DNA of 64,000 nt. Origin: UBA5536 sp964592595. GTDB taxonomy: Bacteria > Bacteroidota > Bacteroidia > Bacteroidales > F082. The stretch lies in NCBI GenBank assembly GCA_964592595.1, contig CAZQFH010000016.1:11396-75395 (forward strand). Reading direction: 5' to 3'. A model generated the notes under the pieces. It saw only the letters and a list, made by a program, of their open reading frames with translations. It was not told where the DNA came from and did not search any database. Below are positions 34,560 through 42,856 of the stretch, in pieces; the stretch's first letter is position 1, and each line of letters begins with the position of its first letter. Made by a program: the position numbers and the translations under genes.

Positions 34560-35777
34560 ATGCTAAACGCTATTATTTCACGTCATAACTTTCGTTCACT
34601 ATTATGGCACGCCAGTTTTCTGGCTTTTGCTCAGGTATTTATCGATGTGGATACCGTTATTCCGGCTATGTTTATCGAAGCGGGAGGTTCTGCATTGCAA
34701 GTTGGTATTTTAACGGCAATCATGTTAGGCGGATCCAGTTTTACGCAGCTTTTTTTTGCGCCATTCATTAGCAATTACAGCTTCAAGAAGAAGTTTTTAC
34801 TTTTTGGAATCAATGCGCGCATTTTGGCTTTAGTGTTGATGGCTGTATTATTATTTGTCGTAGCTGATTCGCCTCCGCGACATACCATTTGGCTCATATA
34901 CCTGCTGATAGGATTGTTTTCTTTTGGAGGAGCATTTGCTAACATCAGCTATACAGATATTTTGGGTAAATCGGTTTTAACTCAGTCGCGAAAACCTTTC
35001 TTTTCGGTTAAGATGGTGCTAAATGGTTTAATTTTTTTAATCGCAGCAGGTCTGGCTTCGCGGCTTGTAAATGCCTTCGAATATCCTATAAACTATTCCT
35101 GGATGTTTCTTGTTGGTTTTGTCGCCTTGTCGCTTGCTTCATTAGGTTTTTGGAACCTAAAGGAAGTTGTACCATCCAGGCTTCCAATCCCTTCATTCAA
35201 AGCTTTTATCGGAATGTTTGGAAAAGAGCTAAAAGAAAACCGCAACCTGCCAGTTTTTTTGGGTTTTATCAATACGCAGGGAATCAGTATTGCTTTTTTA
35301 CCTTTTGTGATGCTGTATGCCAAGGAGGCACTGGGAACTGGAGCAGCTGATACGGGTAACTTTTTGATATTTAAGATTATAGGTAGTGTGGGAGCGGGTT
35401 TTAGTATGTTCTTATTGTCCGGAAAATTTCGTTATAATTGGCTGCTCGTCGGAAATGCCGTTATGGCTGCTGTATTGCCTCTACTTTTACTGATGATGGG
35501 AGATCAAACACCTGTAAAAGTCCTTTTCTTGCTAGGTGGAATAAGTTTTGCCGTCTACCAGGTTTCGATGAATGGGGTTTTGTTGGAAGTTTCAGGAAAT
35601 GCTAACCGAGCGCTTTACACCGGAATAACGGGTGCAGGAAATATTTTACCTGCATTATTCCCGCTCTTAGGAGGCTGGTTGATAAATAATTATGGATTCT
35701 CCTTGTTTTTTAGTCTTTACCTTGTAACCGTATTGTCGTCGATAGTTTTTGCATTGCGAATAAAATGTTTGGATTAG
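34560..35777 (+). CDS. Major facilitator superfamily transporter
   Basis: A 405-residue inner-membrane protein with about twelve hydrophobic helices in two six-helix halves. A basic loop (NYSFKKKFLLF) after the second helix sits where MFS motif A is found. Substrate cannot be deduced; there is no clear sugar-porter or drug-efflux signature. It is the last gene of the presumed antiporter operon, or a separate unit given the 49-base gap. An 81-base spacer with the promoter of the YD-repeat protein follows. Confidence 0.82.
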   Translation: MLNAIISRHNFRSLLWHASFLAFAQVFIDVDTVIPAMFIEAGGSALQVGILTAIMLGGSSFTQLFFAPFISNYSFKKKFLLFGINARILALVLMAVLLFVVADSPPRHTIWLIYLLIGLFSFGGAFANISYTDILGKSVLTQSRKPFFSVKMVLNGLIFLIAAGLASRLVNAFEYPINYSWMFLVGFVALSLASLGFWNLKEVVPSRLPIPSFKAFIGMFGKELKENRNLPVFLGFINTQGISIAFLPFVMLYAKEALGTGAADTGNFLIFKIIGSVGAGFSMFLLSGKFRYNWLLVGNAVMAAVLPLLLLMMGDQTPVKVLFLLGGISFAVYQVSMNGVLLEVSGNANRALYTGITGAGNILPALFPLLGGWLINNYGFSLFFSLYLVTVLSSIVFALRIKCLD

Positions 35778-35832
35778 TATTCAACGGATATTTTTTTTGT
35801 ATGACTTCTATTTTGTCAGTGTATAATTCACT

Positions 35833-35840
35833 TACTTTTG
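35833..35840 (+). promoter_or_regulatory. Promoter -7 box for the YD-repeat protein
   Basis: TACTTTTG exactly matches TAnnTTTG and lies 18 bases upstream of the ATG. A TTG ends 17 bases before it and may serve as the -33 element. Confidence 0.5.
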
Positions 35841-35858
35841 TGGTAAATTCATCTGATT

Positions 35859-36614
35859 ATGGTATCGAAATATCTTATTCGTAATTATTTAGCTTTCCTG
35901 TTGATAATAGTCGTATTTCAGGCTTTTGCGCAAAAAAGCGCTTTCAAAAAAGTAGATCCTCACAGTAAGGTTAAATCGATGACCGAGAAGCATTTTTTAA
36001 TTGATGTGAATCAGGAACCCGGCCAGCAATTGATTTTGTCGCACTATTACGAAAACAACTTTGATAGTTTTGGAAACCGCATCAAAGATCAGGAATATGA
36101 TGCTGAAGGTAATTTGATTAAAACGTACACCTATTATAATACTGGAAAACAGCGTAATAAACTGGAATTAGCCGACGAAAACGGAAAGCTTATCCGAACC
36201 ATTGAATATGTTTATAACGAAGACGGCTTGCTTGATTACGATCAAAGCTATGATGGTAAGGGCAATCCCGAAAAACGCTTTGCTTATAGCTATGATGACG
36301 AAGGAAAGGTAAGAGAAGATTACAGTTATTTCGGAAGTGATTTTCATATGAAATTCACTTATACCTACAATTATAAGGGTGAAGTGGAGCGTAATTTTAG
36401 GTTTGACAGCACCAGTAATTTGCAGGAAATCAGCTATTACACATACGATAAAGAAGGGAATGTTGTTTTGGAGAAGGTAACAGATAAGGATGGGAAATTA
36501 ATTGAAACAACCACATTTCAATATGTTTACGACAAAAAGAATAACTGGATTGAGCGCACTATTCATAAAGACGGAAAACCACTAAAGCTTATTAGAAGAA
36601 ATTTAGTTTATTGA
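35859..36614 (+). CDS. Secreted YD-repeat-like protein
   Basis: A 251-residue protein with a signal peptide (FLLIIVVFQAFA) followed by some eight repeats of roughly 20-25 residues. Each has a YDxxGNLIKxYxYxY core (YDAEGNLIKTYTYYN, YDGKGNPEKRFAYSYDDEGK, YDKEGNVVLEKVTDKDGK). The repeats resemble the YD repeats of RHS proteins and form a beta scaffold. There is no toxin or RHS core domain, so this is a stand-alone periplasmic or surface repeat protein of unknown role. It is monocistronic, converging on cdaA with a 19-base gap. Confidence 0.7.
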   Translation: MVSKYLIRNYLAFLLIIVVFQAFAQKSAFKKVDPHSKVKSMTEKHFLIDVNQEPGQQLILSHYYENNFDSFGNRIKDQEYDAEGNLIKTYTYYNTGKQRNKLELADENGKLIRTIEYVYNEDGLLDYDQSYDGKGNPEKRFAYSYDDEGKVREDYSYFGSDFHMKFTYTYNYKGEVERNFRFDSTSNLQEISYYTYDKEGNVVLEKVTDKDGKLIETTTFQYVYDKKNNWIERTIHKDGKPLKLIRRNLVY

Positions 36615-36633
36615 TTCTCTGGTAATATTTTTG

Positions 36634-37437
36634 TTATTCCTTAACTGTTTCATGCAGTGCATTTTGCAAGGCTTTTTGTAACCTGTCTTTTGTAACTACT
36701 TTTATTGCCCCACTATCGGCAAGACTGATGCTGCCGTTTTCTTCCGAAACAATAATGGCAACAGCATCGCTTTGCTCGGTCATTCCAAGTCCGGCACGAT
36801 GACGAAGCCCGGGACGCCCCGGAAGGTCAAGCTTTTTCGTCACCGGTAAAATACATCCGGCTGCTTTGATTTTGTTGTGCGCTATGATAACAGCACCATC
36901 GTGTAATGGAGTGTTTTTGTAAAAAAGCTGCTCCAGAAGTGGTTGACTGATTACAGCATCTATCTGAACGCCACTTTGTGTAGTTTGAAATAATTCATTT
37001 TGCCGGGTGATAACAATCAGTGCACCAACTTTTTTTTCAGCCATAGATTTGCATGCATTTGCAATGCTTACTAAATCAGTGTGTTCATCATTTTTAAATT
37101 TTAAAAATCCCCATGAAAATCCTGGATTAAATCGTTTTACAAATCCTGGTGTTCCCAGTGCCAGCAAAAATTGCCGTATCTCAGGCTGAAATATGATGAT
37201 TAATGCAATGAAACCAACACTTACAAAGGCTCCTAAGATATCACCAAGCAACTCCATTTGTAAGGCCGATACTACTTTCCAAATCAAAAACACAGCTACA
37301 ATACCTAAAAAAATGTTGATTGCAACTGTGCCACGCAAAAGGTAATAAAGTCCATAGAGCAAACCAGCAACAAAAAATATGTCAATTACGTCAATAAAAC
37401 GCAAATCTATGAAGATAGGAAAAATCGTGTTTAACAT
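36634..37437 (-). CDS. cdaA: Diadenylate cyclase CdaA (c-di-AMP synthase)
   Basis: A 267-residue membrane-anchored DAC protein making cyclic di-AMP from two ATP. Three N-terminal membrane helices (residues about 12-90) precede the DAC domain with the catalytic HDGA (179-182) and RHR (212-214) motifs. The product usually controls potassium and osmotic balance. It lies downstream of folP in a two-gene unit with a 59-base gap, as in many Bacteroidota. No cdaR or glmM is adjacent. The ATG at 37437 is preferred to a TTG 15 codons upstream. Confidence 0.95.
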   Translation of the reverse strand: MLNTIFPIFIDLRFIDVIDIFFVAGLLYGLYYLLRGTVAINIFLGIVAVFLIWKVVSALQMELLGDILGAFVSVGFIALIIIFQPEIRQFLLALGTPGFVKRFNPGFSWGFLKFKNDEHTDLVSIANACKSMAEKKVGALIVITRQNELFQTTQSGVQIDAVISQPLLEQLFYKNTPLHDGAVIIAHNKIKAAGCILPVTKKLDLPGRPGLRHRAGLGMTEQSDAVAIIVSEENGSISLADSGAIKVVTKDRLQKALQNALHETVKE

Positions 37438-37496
37438 ATCAATTTGTTTTGCATGACTGTCCAGCCCATTTTGGAGGAGCAAAGTTAATCATTCTC

Positions 37497-38393
37497 CTAT
37501 TGCACTACACCATTCATATACTGCCACAATTTGATGCATTCTGTTGCAGCTTTTACGTCATGAACACGCAAAATCGTTGCACCTTGCTGCAAGGCCCAGG
37601 TGTTTAGAACCGTAGTGCCATTTAAAGAATCTTGGGGTTCGGTATTCAGTATTTTTCTAATCATAGATTTTCGTGAAACACCTACTAATAAGGGGAAATC
37701 CCATGGATTGATCGTTTCAAAACCAGTGAATAATTTATAATTGGCTGCAAGCGTTTTCCCGAAACCAAAACCGGGATCCAGTATTATTTGAGTTGCACCC
37801 AAATTCATCAATTTATTTACTTGTGTTTCGAAGAATGCTTTCATGTTTGAAATCACTTCGTTGGCTTCGAGCGTTTGTTTGTGCATTGATTCTGGTGTTC
37901 CGAGGATGTGCATCAAAACATAGGGAACATTATCCTTTGCGATAAGCGATAACATATTTTCATCGAAAGTTCCACCAGAGATATCGTTGATCATATTGAC
38001 TCCTGCTTCGATCGCCTGTTTTGCTATTCGCGAGCGGTAGGTATCAACTGAAATCCATGCGTCAGGAAAATGTTTACGAAGCAGTATCAAAGGCTCAAGT
38101 AATCGATCGGCTTCTTCCTTCAGAGATACGAATTCAGATCCCGGACGAGTTGAAACGGCACCCAGATCGAGACAATGAGCACCTTCTTCGAGCATTTGGC
38201 CTGCCTGATTAATAAGTTGGTCAAAATGTTGAATACGACTGTTTTGGTAAAATGAATCAGGGGTAAGGTTAAGAATTCCCATAATCCTTGGCTGACCCAA
38301 TTCAAGCGTTTTTCCTTTAAAAACCAGTCTTTGATCTGGTAAAAATTCGCTATTTTTACCGGCGGTTTGCCGAAATGAAAAGCCCGATTGCAT
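37497..38393 (-). CDS. folP: Dihydropteroate synthase
   Basis: A 298-residue TIM-barrel enzyme of folate synthesis joining dihydropterin pyrophosphate with p-aminobenzoate. It shows GILNLTPDSFY (39-49), the DLGAVSTRPGS loop, NDISGG, DPGFGFGKT and GVSRKSMI. The unusual feature is a roughly 30-residue N-terminal extension before the barrel. The ATG at 38393 is used because the TTG at 38408 overlaps the promoter box. It is followed by cdaA and is divergent from the DUF1599 gene. Confidence 0.95.
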   Translation of the reverse strand: MQSGFSFRQTAGKNSEFLPDQRLVFKGKTLELGQPRIMGILNLTPDSFYQNSRIQHFDQLINQAGQMLEEGAHCLDLGAVSTRPGSEFVSLKEEADRLLEPLILLRKHFPDAWISVDTYRSRIAKQAIEAGVNMINDISGGTFDENMLSLIAKDNVPYVLMHILGTPESMHKQTLEANEVISNMKAFFETQVNKLMNLGATQIILDPGFGFGKTLAANYKLFTGFETINPWDFPLLVGVSRKSMIRKILNTEPQDSLNGTTVLNTWALQQGATILRVHDVKAATECIKLWQYMNGVVQ

Positions 38394-38405
38394 GCTTTTT
38401 TTTGG

Positions 38406-38413
38406 CAAATTTA
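38406..38413 (-). promoter_or_regulatory. folP-cdaA promoter -7 box
   Basis: The minus strand reads TAAATTTG, an exact consensus, putting transcription near 38402 with a leader of about 9 bases. No TTG is present at proper -33 spacing. Confidence 0.45.
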
Positions 38414-38444
38414 AACTTTTGTAATCAACACTTATTTATTATTT

Positions 38445-38990
38445 ATGTCCGAAACTGCCAAACAATATCAGCAAGTTATAGCAAACTGTTCAGCATTGTT
38501 TGAAAAAAAATTACAGGATTATGGTGCGGCATGGCGTGCGCTCAGGCCTTCGTCAGTGACTGACCAGCTGTATATTAAAGCAAAACGCATCAGAAGTATT
38601 CAGGAAAAAATGACGCGTAAAATTGATGATGACATTGCTGATGAATTTATTGGGATCGTCAATTATGCTGCAATGGCAATTATACAGCTGGAGTATAAAT
38701 CTGTTGTAGAAATTGATTTTTCAGTGGCTCAGGCCATCGAGGCACATCAAAAGGTGTTGCATGAGGCTTTTCAACTCATGCAAAATAAAAATCATGATTA
38801 TGATGAAGCCTGGCGTAAAATGCGCATCAGCTCATTAACAGATATTATTCTGGTAAAACTATTGAGAATTAAGCAGATAGAGGATAATGAAGGGGTTACA
38901 ATCGCTTCTGAAGGTGTGGCCTCCAATTATTTTGACATCATCAATTATGCCGTTTTTGCTTTAATTCTCTTAAACGAGAAAATGCCCTAA
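38445..38990 (+). CDS. DUF1599 protein (two repeats)
   Basis: A 181-residue protein made of two similar halves. LFEKKLQDYGAAWRALRPSS with VTDQLYIKAKRIRSIQEK is echoed by LMQNKNHDYDEAWRKMRISS with LTDIILVKLLRIKQIED. Each half ends in a helix with YAAMAIIQLE or YAVFALILLNE. This is the DUF1599 family, listed as nucleotide-modification-associated domain 1, with function unproven. It is first in a run with the DoxX protein (10-base gap). Confidence 0.88.
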   Translation: MSETAKQYQQVIANCSALFEKKLQDYGAAWRALRPSSVTDQLYIKAKRIRSIQEKMTRKIDDDIADEFIGIVNYAAMAIIQLEYKSVVEIDFSVAQAIEAHQKVLHEAFQLMQNKNHDYDEAWRKMRISSLTDIILVKLLRIKQIEDNEGVTIASEGVASNYFDIINYAVFALILLNEKMP

Positions 38991-39000
38991 ACAAATTACT

Positions 39001-40116
39001 ATGAATCGTGTGATAAGGAATATTAGCCGTTGGATTGTCGGGATTGTTTTTATTTTCTCAGGCTTTGTAAAAGGGGTTGATCCACTTGGGACGGCCTACC
39101 GTATTGAAGATTATTTTATTGCATATGGCACAGAATGGGCCTCATTTTTATCGCTCGGATTGTCGGTTTTGTTGTCAGTAACTGAATTTGTGATTGGGAT
39201 AGCCCTGATCTCAGGAATGCGTATGCAATTCGTAGCTAAAGCATTACTTTTAATAATGATTTTTTTTACAGGTTTAACTTTTTATGATGCTTTGTATGAA
39301 CCTGTGCCCGATTGCGGATGTTTTGGCGATGCAATTAAACTGACAAATTGGGAGACTTTTTATAAAAACCTTGTTTTAATGGTTTTTGTGCTGCTTATTT
39401 ACGCCAACCGTAAAAAATTCACGCTCAGCATTTCTAAATCATTTCAGACTTTTTTACTTGTTGTATATTTCCTTGGATTTGGTTACTTTTCGTTCTATAA
39501 CTATTACCATCTCCCGATGATGGATTTCAGGGCATGGAAAGTTGGTAAACAAATGAATCCGGAAGGAGAACAAGAAACCTTGGTTTATCTCACTTATCGT
39601 AACATGGAAACAGGTGAAAAAGAAGAATTCCTTTCGCCTAATTATCCTTGGAACGACAGCACATGGCTGGCTAATTGGGAATTTGTTGATCAGCGAACAG
39701 AAGTTGTCGGCGATTTGCCGGATCATGGTTTATTTGCTGAAGATGAGGAAGGCAACGATATGACATCAGTGGTGCTTGATTCTCCTGATTTATTGCTTTT
39801 TGTGGCTTATGATCTTTCAAAAGTGCCTCAAAAAGTTTTCGATAAAATTGCATTAATAGATGAATTTGCCTCTTCCAAAGGAAATGGAATTGTTTGGCTA
39901 ACATCTTCTTTACCAGAAGAAGTAAGCGCATTGAGTGAGCAATATCCTACACTTTACGAAGTATATTATGCCGATGATATTGTGCTGAAAACCATGGTCA
40001 GATCAAATCCGGGATTGATTTGGATGGACGAAGGTGTAGTAAAGAAAAAATGGCATCACAGTGATTTTCCACAAGGAAATGAACTGGAACAACTTATAAA
40101 AGGTTTGACAGAATAA
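39001..40116 (+). CDS. BT_3928-like DoxX/MauE membrane protein with C-terminal domain
   Basis: A 371-residue protein. Four N-terminal helices (about 10-145) match the MauE/DoxX family, with FSGFVKGVDPLGTAYRIEDY and a conserved PDCGCFGD cysteine motif. A fifth helix follows, then a soluble C-terminal half that looks thioredoxin-like but has no CxxC. A redox or electron-transfer role is guessed from the cysteine pair. The arrangement DUF1599, DoxX, tpiA is conserved in Bacteroidota, and the gene here lies 14 bases before an ABC permease gene. Confidence 0.85.
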   Translation: MNRVIRNISRWIVGIVFIFSGFVKGVDPLGTAYRIEDYFIAYGTEWASFLSLGLSVLLSVTEFVIGIALISGMRMQFVAKALLLIMIFFTGLTFYDALYEPVPDCGCFGDAIKLTNWETFYKNLVLMVFVLLIYANRKKFTLSISKSFQTFLLVVYFLGFGYFSFYNYYHLPMMDFRAWKVGKQMNPEGEQETLVYLTYRNMETGEKEEFLSPNYPWNDSTWLANWEFVDQRTEVVGDLPDHGLFAEDEEGNDMTSVVLDSPDLLLFVAYDLSKVPQKVFDKIALIDEFASSKGNGIVWLTSSLPEEVSALSEQYPTLYEVYYADDIVLKTMVRSNPGLIWMDEGVVKKKWHHSDFPQGNELEQLIKGLTE

Positions 40117-40130
40117 ACACCAGATAATCC

Positions 40131-41210
40131 ATGGGATCCTATATCCTGCGAAAATTGCTATATGGTTTGGCTGTCCTTTTTGGGGTAGTAAGTTTGGTTT
40201 TTGTTTTGTTTAATGTACTACCCGGCGATCCTGCCCGCATGATGCTTGGTCAAAGGGCAGATCAGGTAGCCGTGGATGCTATTCGCAATGAATTGGGATT
40301 GAATCAGCCAGTTGTTTTGCAATACCTGAATTATTTAAACGACTTGTCGCCGCTTTCGGTTCATACCACAAAAAATCCACAATCTTCCTGGTTTTATGAC
40401 AGTGAAAAATATAGTTCTTCTATTGCCTTAATTAATTTTAAATCAGTTGTTTTTGTTTTGAAATCACCATGGCTCAGAGAGTCGTTTCAAACCCGAAAAA
40501 AAGTGACAAGTATGCTTGCAGAGGCTTTCCCTAAAACGCTTTTGTTAGCGGGCGTGGCTGTTGGTCTGGCATTTAGCCTTGGCTTATTGTTAGGGTTTGT
40601 AACGGTTGTTGTAGATAAAACCTGGTTCAATCAGTTTATTCTTGTCCTCACAAGTTTGGGAATGTCGGTTCCATCATTTTTTGTAGCAATTTTAATGGCT
40701 TGGGTTTTTGGTTTCCTATTATCTGATTTCACTGGTCTGGATATGTTTGGAAGCCTTTATGAGGTAGATGATTACGGAACTGGTGCCAAGTTGCAGTTTA
40801 AAAATTTAATTTTACCTGCTATTACATTAGGGATCAGGCCATTGGCTATTGTAACAGAACTTACCCGAACTTCATTGAACGAAGTTATGGGCATGGATTT
40901 TATTCGCACTGCAAAGGCCAAAGGCTTGTCAGCGTCGCGTGTGATGGGATTTCACGCCCTGCGAAATGCCTTGAATCCAGTAGTTACAGCTGTTTCGGGC
41001 TGGTTTGCTTCTCTTTTAGCAGGAGCGGTTTTTGTGGAATATGTTTTTGATTGGAAAGGTATTGGAATGCTGATTGTTGAGGCACTCGAAAAATATGATC
41101 TCCCATTAATTATGGGTGCTGTCTTGTTGATTGCTGTTATCTTGATTTTTATTAATATTTTTGTAGATATTATTTATGGGATTTTAGATCCCCGAATTCG
41201 TTTAGCTTAA
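40131..41210 (+). CDS. Oligopeptide/dipeptide-type ABC permease (DppB-like)
   Basis: A 359-residue inner-membrane permease with six helices. The N-terminus has RKLLYGLAVLFGVVSLVFVL and the family's LPGDPARMMLG. The BPD-transport EAA loop is TAKAKGLSASRVMGFHALRN. An insertion of about 60 residues follows the first periplasmic segment. No companion permease (DppC), ATPases or binding protein are adjacent, so it must pair with subunits encoded elsewhere or be an orphan. It lies between the DoxX protein and tpiA, with gaps of 14 and 27 bases. Confidence 0.88.
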   Translation: MGSYILRKLLYGLAVLFGVVSLVFVLFNVLPGDPARMMLGQRADQVAVDAIRNELGLNQPVVLQYLNYLNDLSPLSVHTTKNPQSSWFYDSEKYSSSIALINFKSVVFVLKSPWLRESFQTRKKVTSMLAEAFPKTLLLAGVAVGLAFSLGLLLGFVTVVVDKTWFNQFILVLTSLGMSVPSFFVAILMAWVFGFLLSDFTGLDMFGSLYEVDDYGTGAKLQFKNLILPAITLGIRPLAIVTELTRTSLNEVMGMDFIRTAKAKGLSASRVMGFHALRNALNPVVTAVSGWFASLLAGAVFVEYVFDWKGIGMLIVEALEKYDLPLIMGAVLLIAVILIFINIFVDIIYGILDPRIRLA

Positions 41211-41237
41211 ATACTCTAACAACTTAAAAAATTGGTT

Positions 41238-41999
41238 ATGCGTAACAAAATTGTAGCCGGTAACTGGAAGATGAATCTTTCGTTTCAGGAGGCTGAAGAC
41301 CTCATTCACGATTTGATGGATCAGCTCGATGAAGTAAAACCTACATCCGAGGTGATTATTTGCCCCTCTTTCCCATTTCTTGAAATGGCAACAGATTATA
41401 TGGAGGAAGATCTTTTTAAAGTAGGTGCTCAAAATATCAGTCCTTTTGATTCAGGAGCTTATACAGGTGAAGTTTCAGCTGCTATGTTGGCCTCTATGGA
41501 TATTACCCATTGTATTTTGGGTCATAGCGAACGCAGAAAATATTTCAATGAAGACGATAAAATGTTGACCATCAAAGTAAATCAGGCGCTTGCTAACCAC
41601 CTGGTTCCTATTTTTTGCGTTGGTGAATCGCTGCCCGAAAGAGAATCTGGTAAACACCTTGAAGTTGTAAGAAGACAAATACGTCATGGACTTTTCCATC
41701 TCGACACGAATGAGTTTGCAAAAGTAATTATCGCTTATGAACCAGTGTGGGCGATTGGAACCGGAATGACGGCAACCCCCGAACAAGCCAAAGACATGCA
41801 TGCCTACATCCGTAGCTTGTTGGCCGAGCGCTATGGTGATGAGGTAGCTAAGGCTACAATGATTTTATATGGCGGAAGTTGTAATTCTGAAAATGCAACT
41901 GAAATATTTTCGCAAGAAGGCGTTGATGGAGGATTGATAGGAGGTGCCTCACTCAAAGCCGAAGAATTTGTTTCAATCTGCAAACAGGCTTCAAGCTAA
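41238..41999 (+). CDS. tpiA: Triosephosphate isomerase
   Basis: A 253-residue TIM-barrel enzyme of glycolysis. The catalytic residues are all visible: K11 in GNWKMN, H96 in LGHSERR and E168 in AYEPVWAIGTG. The phosphate-gripping end LYGGS and GLIGGASL are intact. The ATG at 41238 begins the normal MRNKIVAGNWKMN. The prmA gene starts 1 base after its stop, so the two are coupled. Confidence 0.98.
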   Translation: MRNKIVAGNWKMNLSFQEAEDLIHDLMDQLDEVKPTSEVIICPSFPFLEMATDYMEEDLFKVGAQNISPFDSGAYTGEVSAAMLASMDITHCILGHSERRKYFNEDDKMLTIKVNQALANHLVPIFCVGESLPERESGKHLEVVRRQIRHGLFHLDTNEFAKVIIAYEPVWAIGTGMTATPEQAKDMHAYIRSLLAERYGDEVAKATMILYGGSCNSENATEIFSQEGVDGGLIGGASLKAEEFVSICKQASS

Positions 42000-42000
42000 A

Positions 42001-42834
42001 ATGCTAAATTATCTTGAACTTCAATTTTCACTTCCCAATTCGGAAGCTAAAATAGAAATATTAACGGCTCTGCTGGCCGAAGCCGGATGTGATAGCTTTA
42101 TGGACGATGAAATGTTTTTCAGGGCATATTGTCCTGAAAAACATTTTGTTCGATCCGAAATTGATCAGATTCTGTCAATGGACGAGTTTGCAGGTATTGA
42201 ATTAATTGCTGTAAACAAAATGCCTGAAGAAAACTGGAATGCCAATTGGGAAGCTGCATATCAAGATGTTGTGATAATGAATAAATGCAGAATCCGGGCA
42301 CCTTTTCACCGGCCTTCCGATCAATTTGATTATGAGCTGATTATTTCTCCTAAGATGTCGTTTGGTACTGCACACCATGAAACAACAGCTCAAATGATTG
42401 CACTGATGCTTGACCTCAATTTTAAAGGTAAATCAGTGCTCGATATGGGATCAGGTACCGCTGTATTAGCTGTTTTGGCAGAGAAATTGGGAGCTGAAAA
42501 AGTTTTGGCTATCGATAATGATGAATGGGCTTTTAATAATGCGCTGGAAAACACAATATTAAATGGCTGCGAAAAAATAACAGTTGAATTGGGCGACGCC
42601 AATAGCATTGGCAACAGAAAGTTTGATACCATACTGGCGAATATCAATAGAAATATTTTGCTTGAAGATATGCAAGCCTACAAGCAAGCTTTAAATTCTG
42701 TTGGAACAATCTTATTCAGTGGATTTTATCAAGATGATTTAAAACTTATCCAACAAAAAGCTGAATTGCTGGGGCTATCATTTCAAAAGCTTTTAGAGAA
42801 AAATAATTGGGTGGCTGTTGAATTTGGAAGCTAA
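42001..42834 (+). CDS. prmA: Ribosomal protein L11 methyltransferase
   Basis: A 277-residue SAM-dependent methyltransferase modifying ribosomal protein L11. It has the SAM-binding loop VLDMGSGTAVLA (146-157), the PrmA-specific FGTAHHETT just before it, and NINRNILL after it. The N-terminal L11-binding domain is somewhat short but present. The ATG at 42001 is one base after the tpiA stop. It is followed by the large secreted protein, whose promoter overlaps the 3' end. Confidence 0.95.
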   Translation: MLNYLELQFSLPNSEAKIEILTALLAEAGCDSFMDDEMFFRAYCPEKHFVRSEIDQILSMDEFAGIELIAVNKMPEENWNANWEAAYQDVVIMNKCRIRAPFHRPSDQFDYELIISPKMSFGTAHHETTAQMIALMLDLNFKGKSVLDMGSGTAVLAVLAEKLGAEKVLAIDNDEWAFNNALENTILNGCEKITVELGDANSIGNRKFDTILANINRNILLEDMQAYKQALNSVGTILFSGFYQDDLKLIQQKAELLGLSFQKLLEKNNWVAVEFGS

Positions 42835-42853
42835 CGCTTTACAATTAACTTTG
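42824..42853 (+). promoter_or_regulatory. Promoter of the large secreted protein, near-leaderless
   Basis: TTG (42824-42826), a 19-base spacer and TAACTTTG (42846-42853) match the consensus exactly. The predicted start of transcription, about four bases on, coincides with the ATG at 42857, which suggests a leaderless or nearly leaderless mRNA. Read-through from prmA is also possible. Confidence 0.55.
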
Positions 42854-42856
42854 CTT

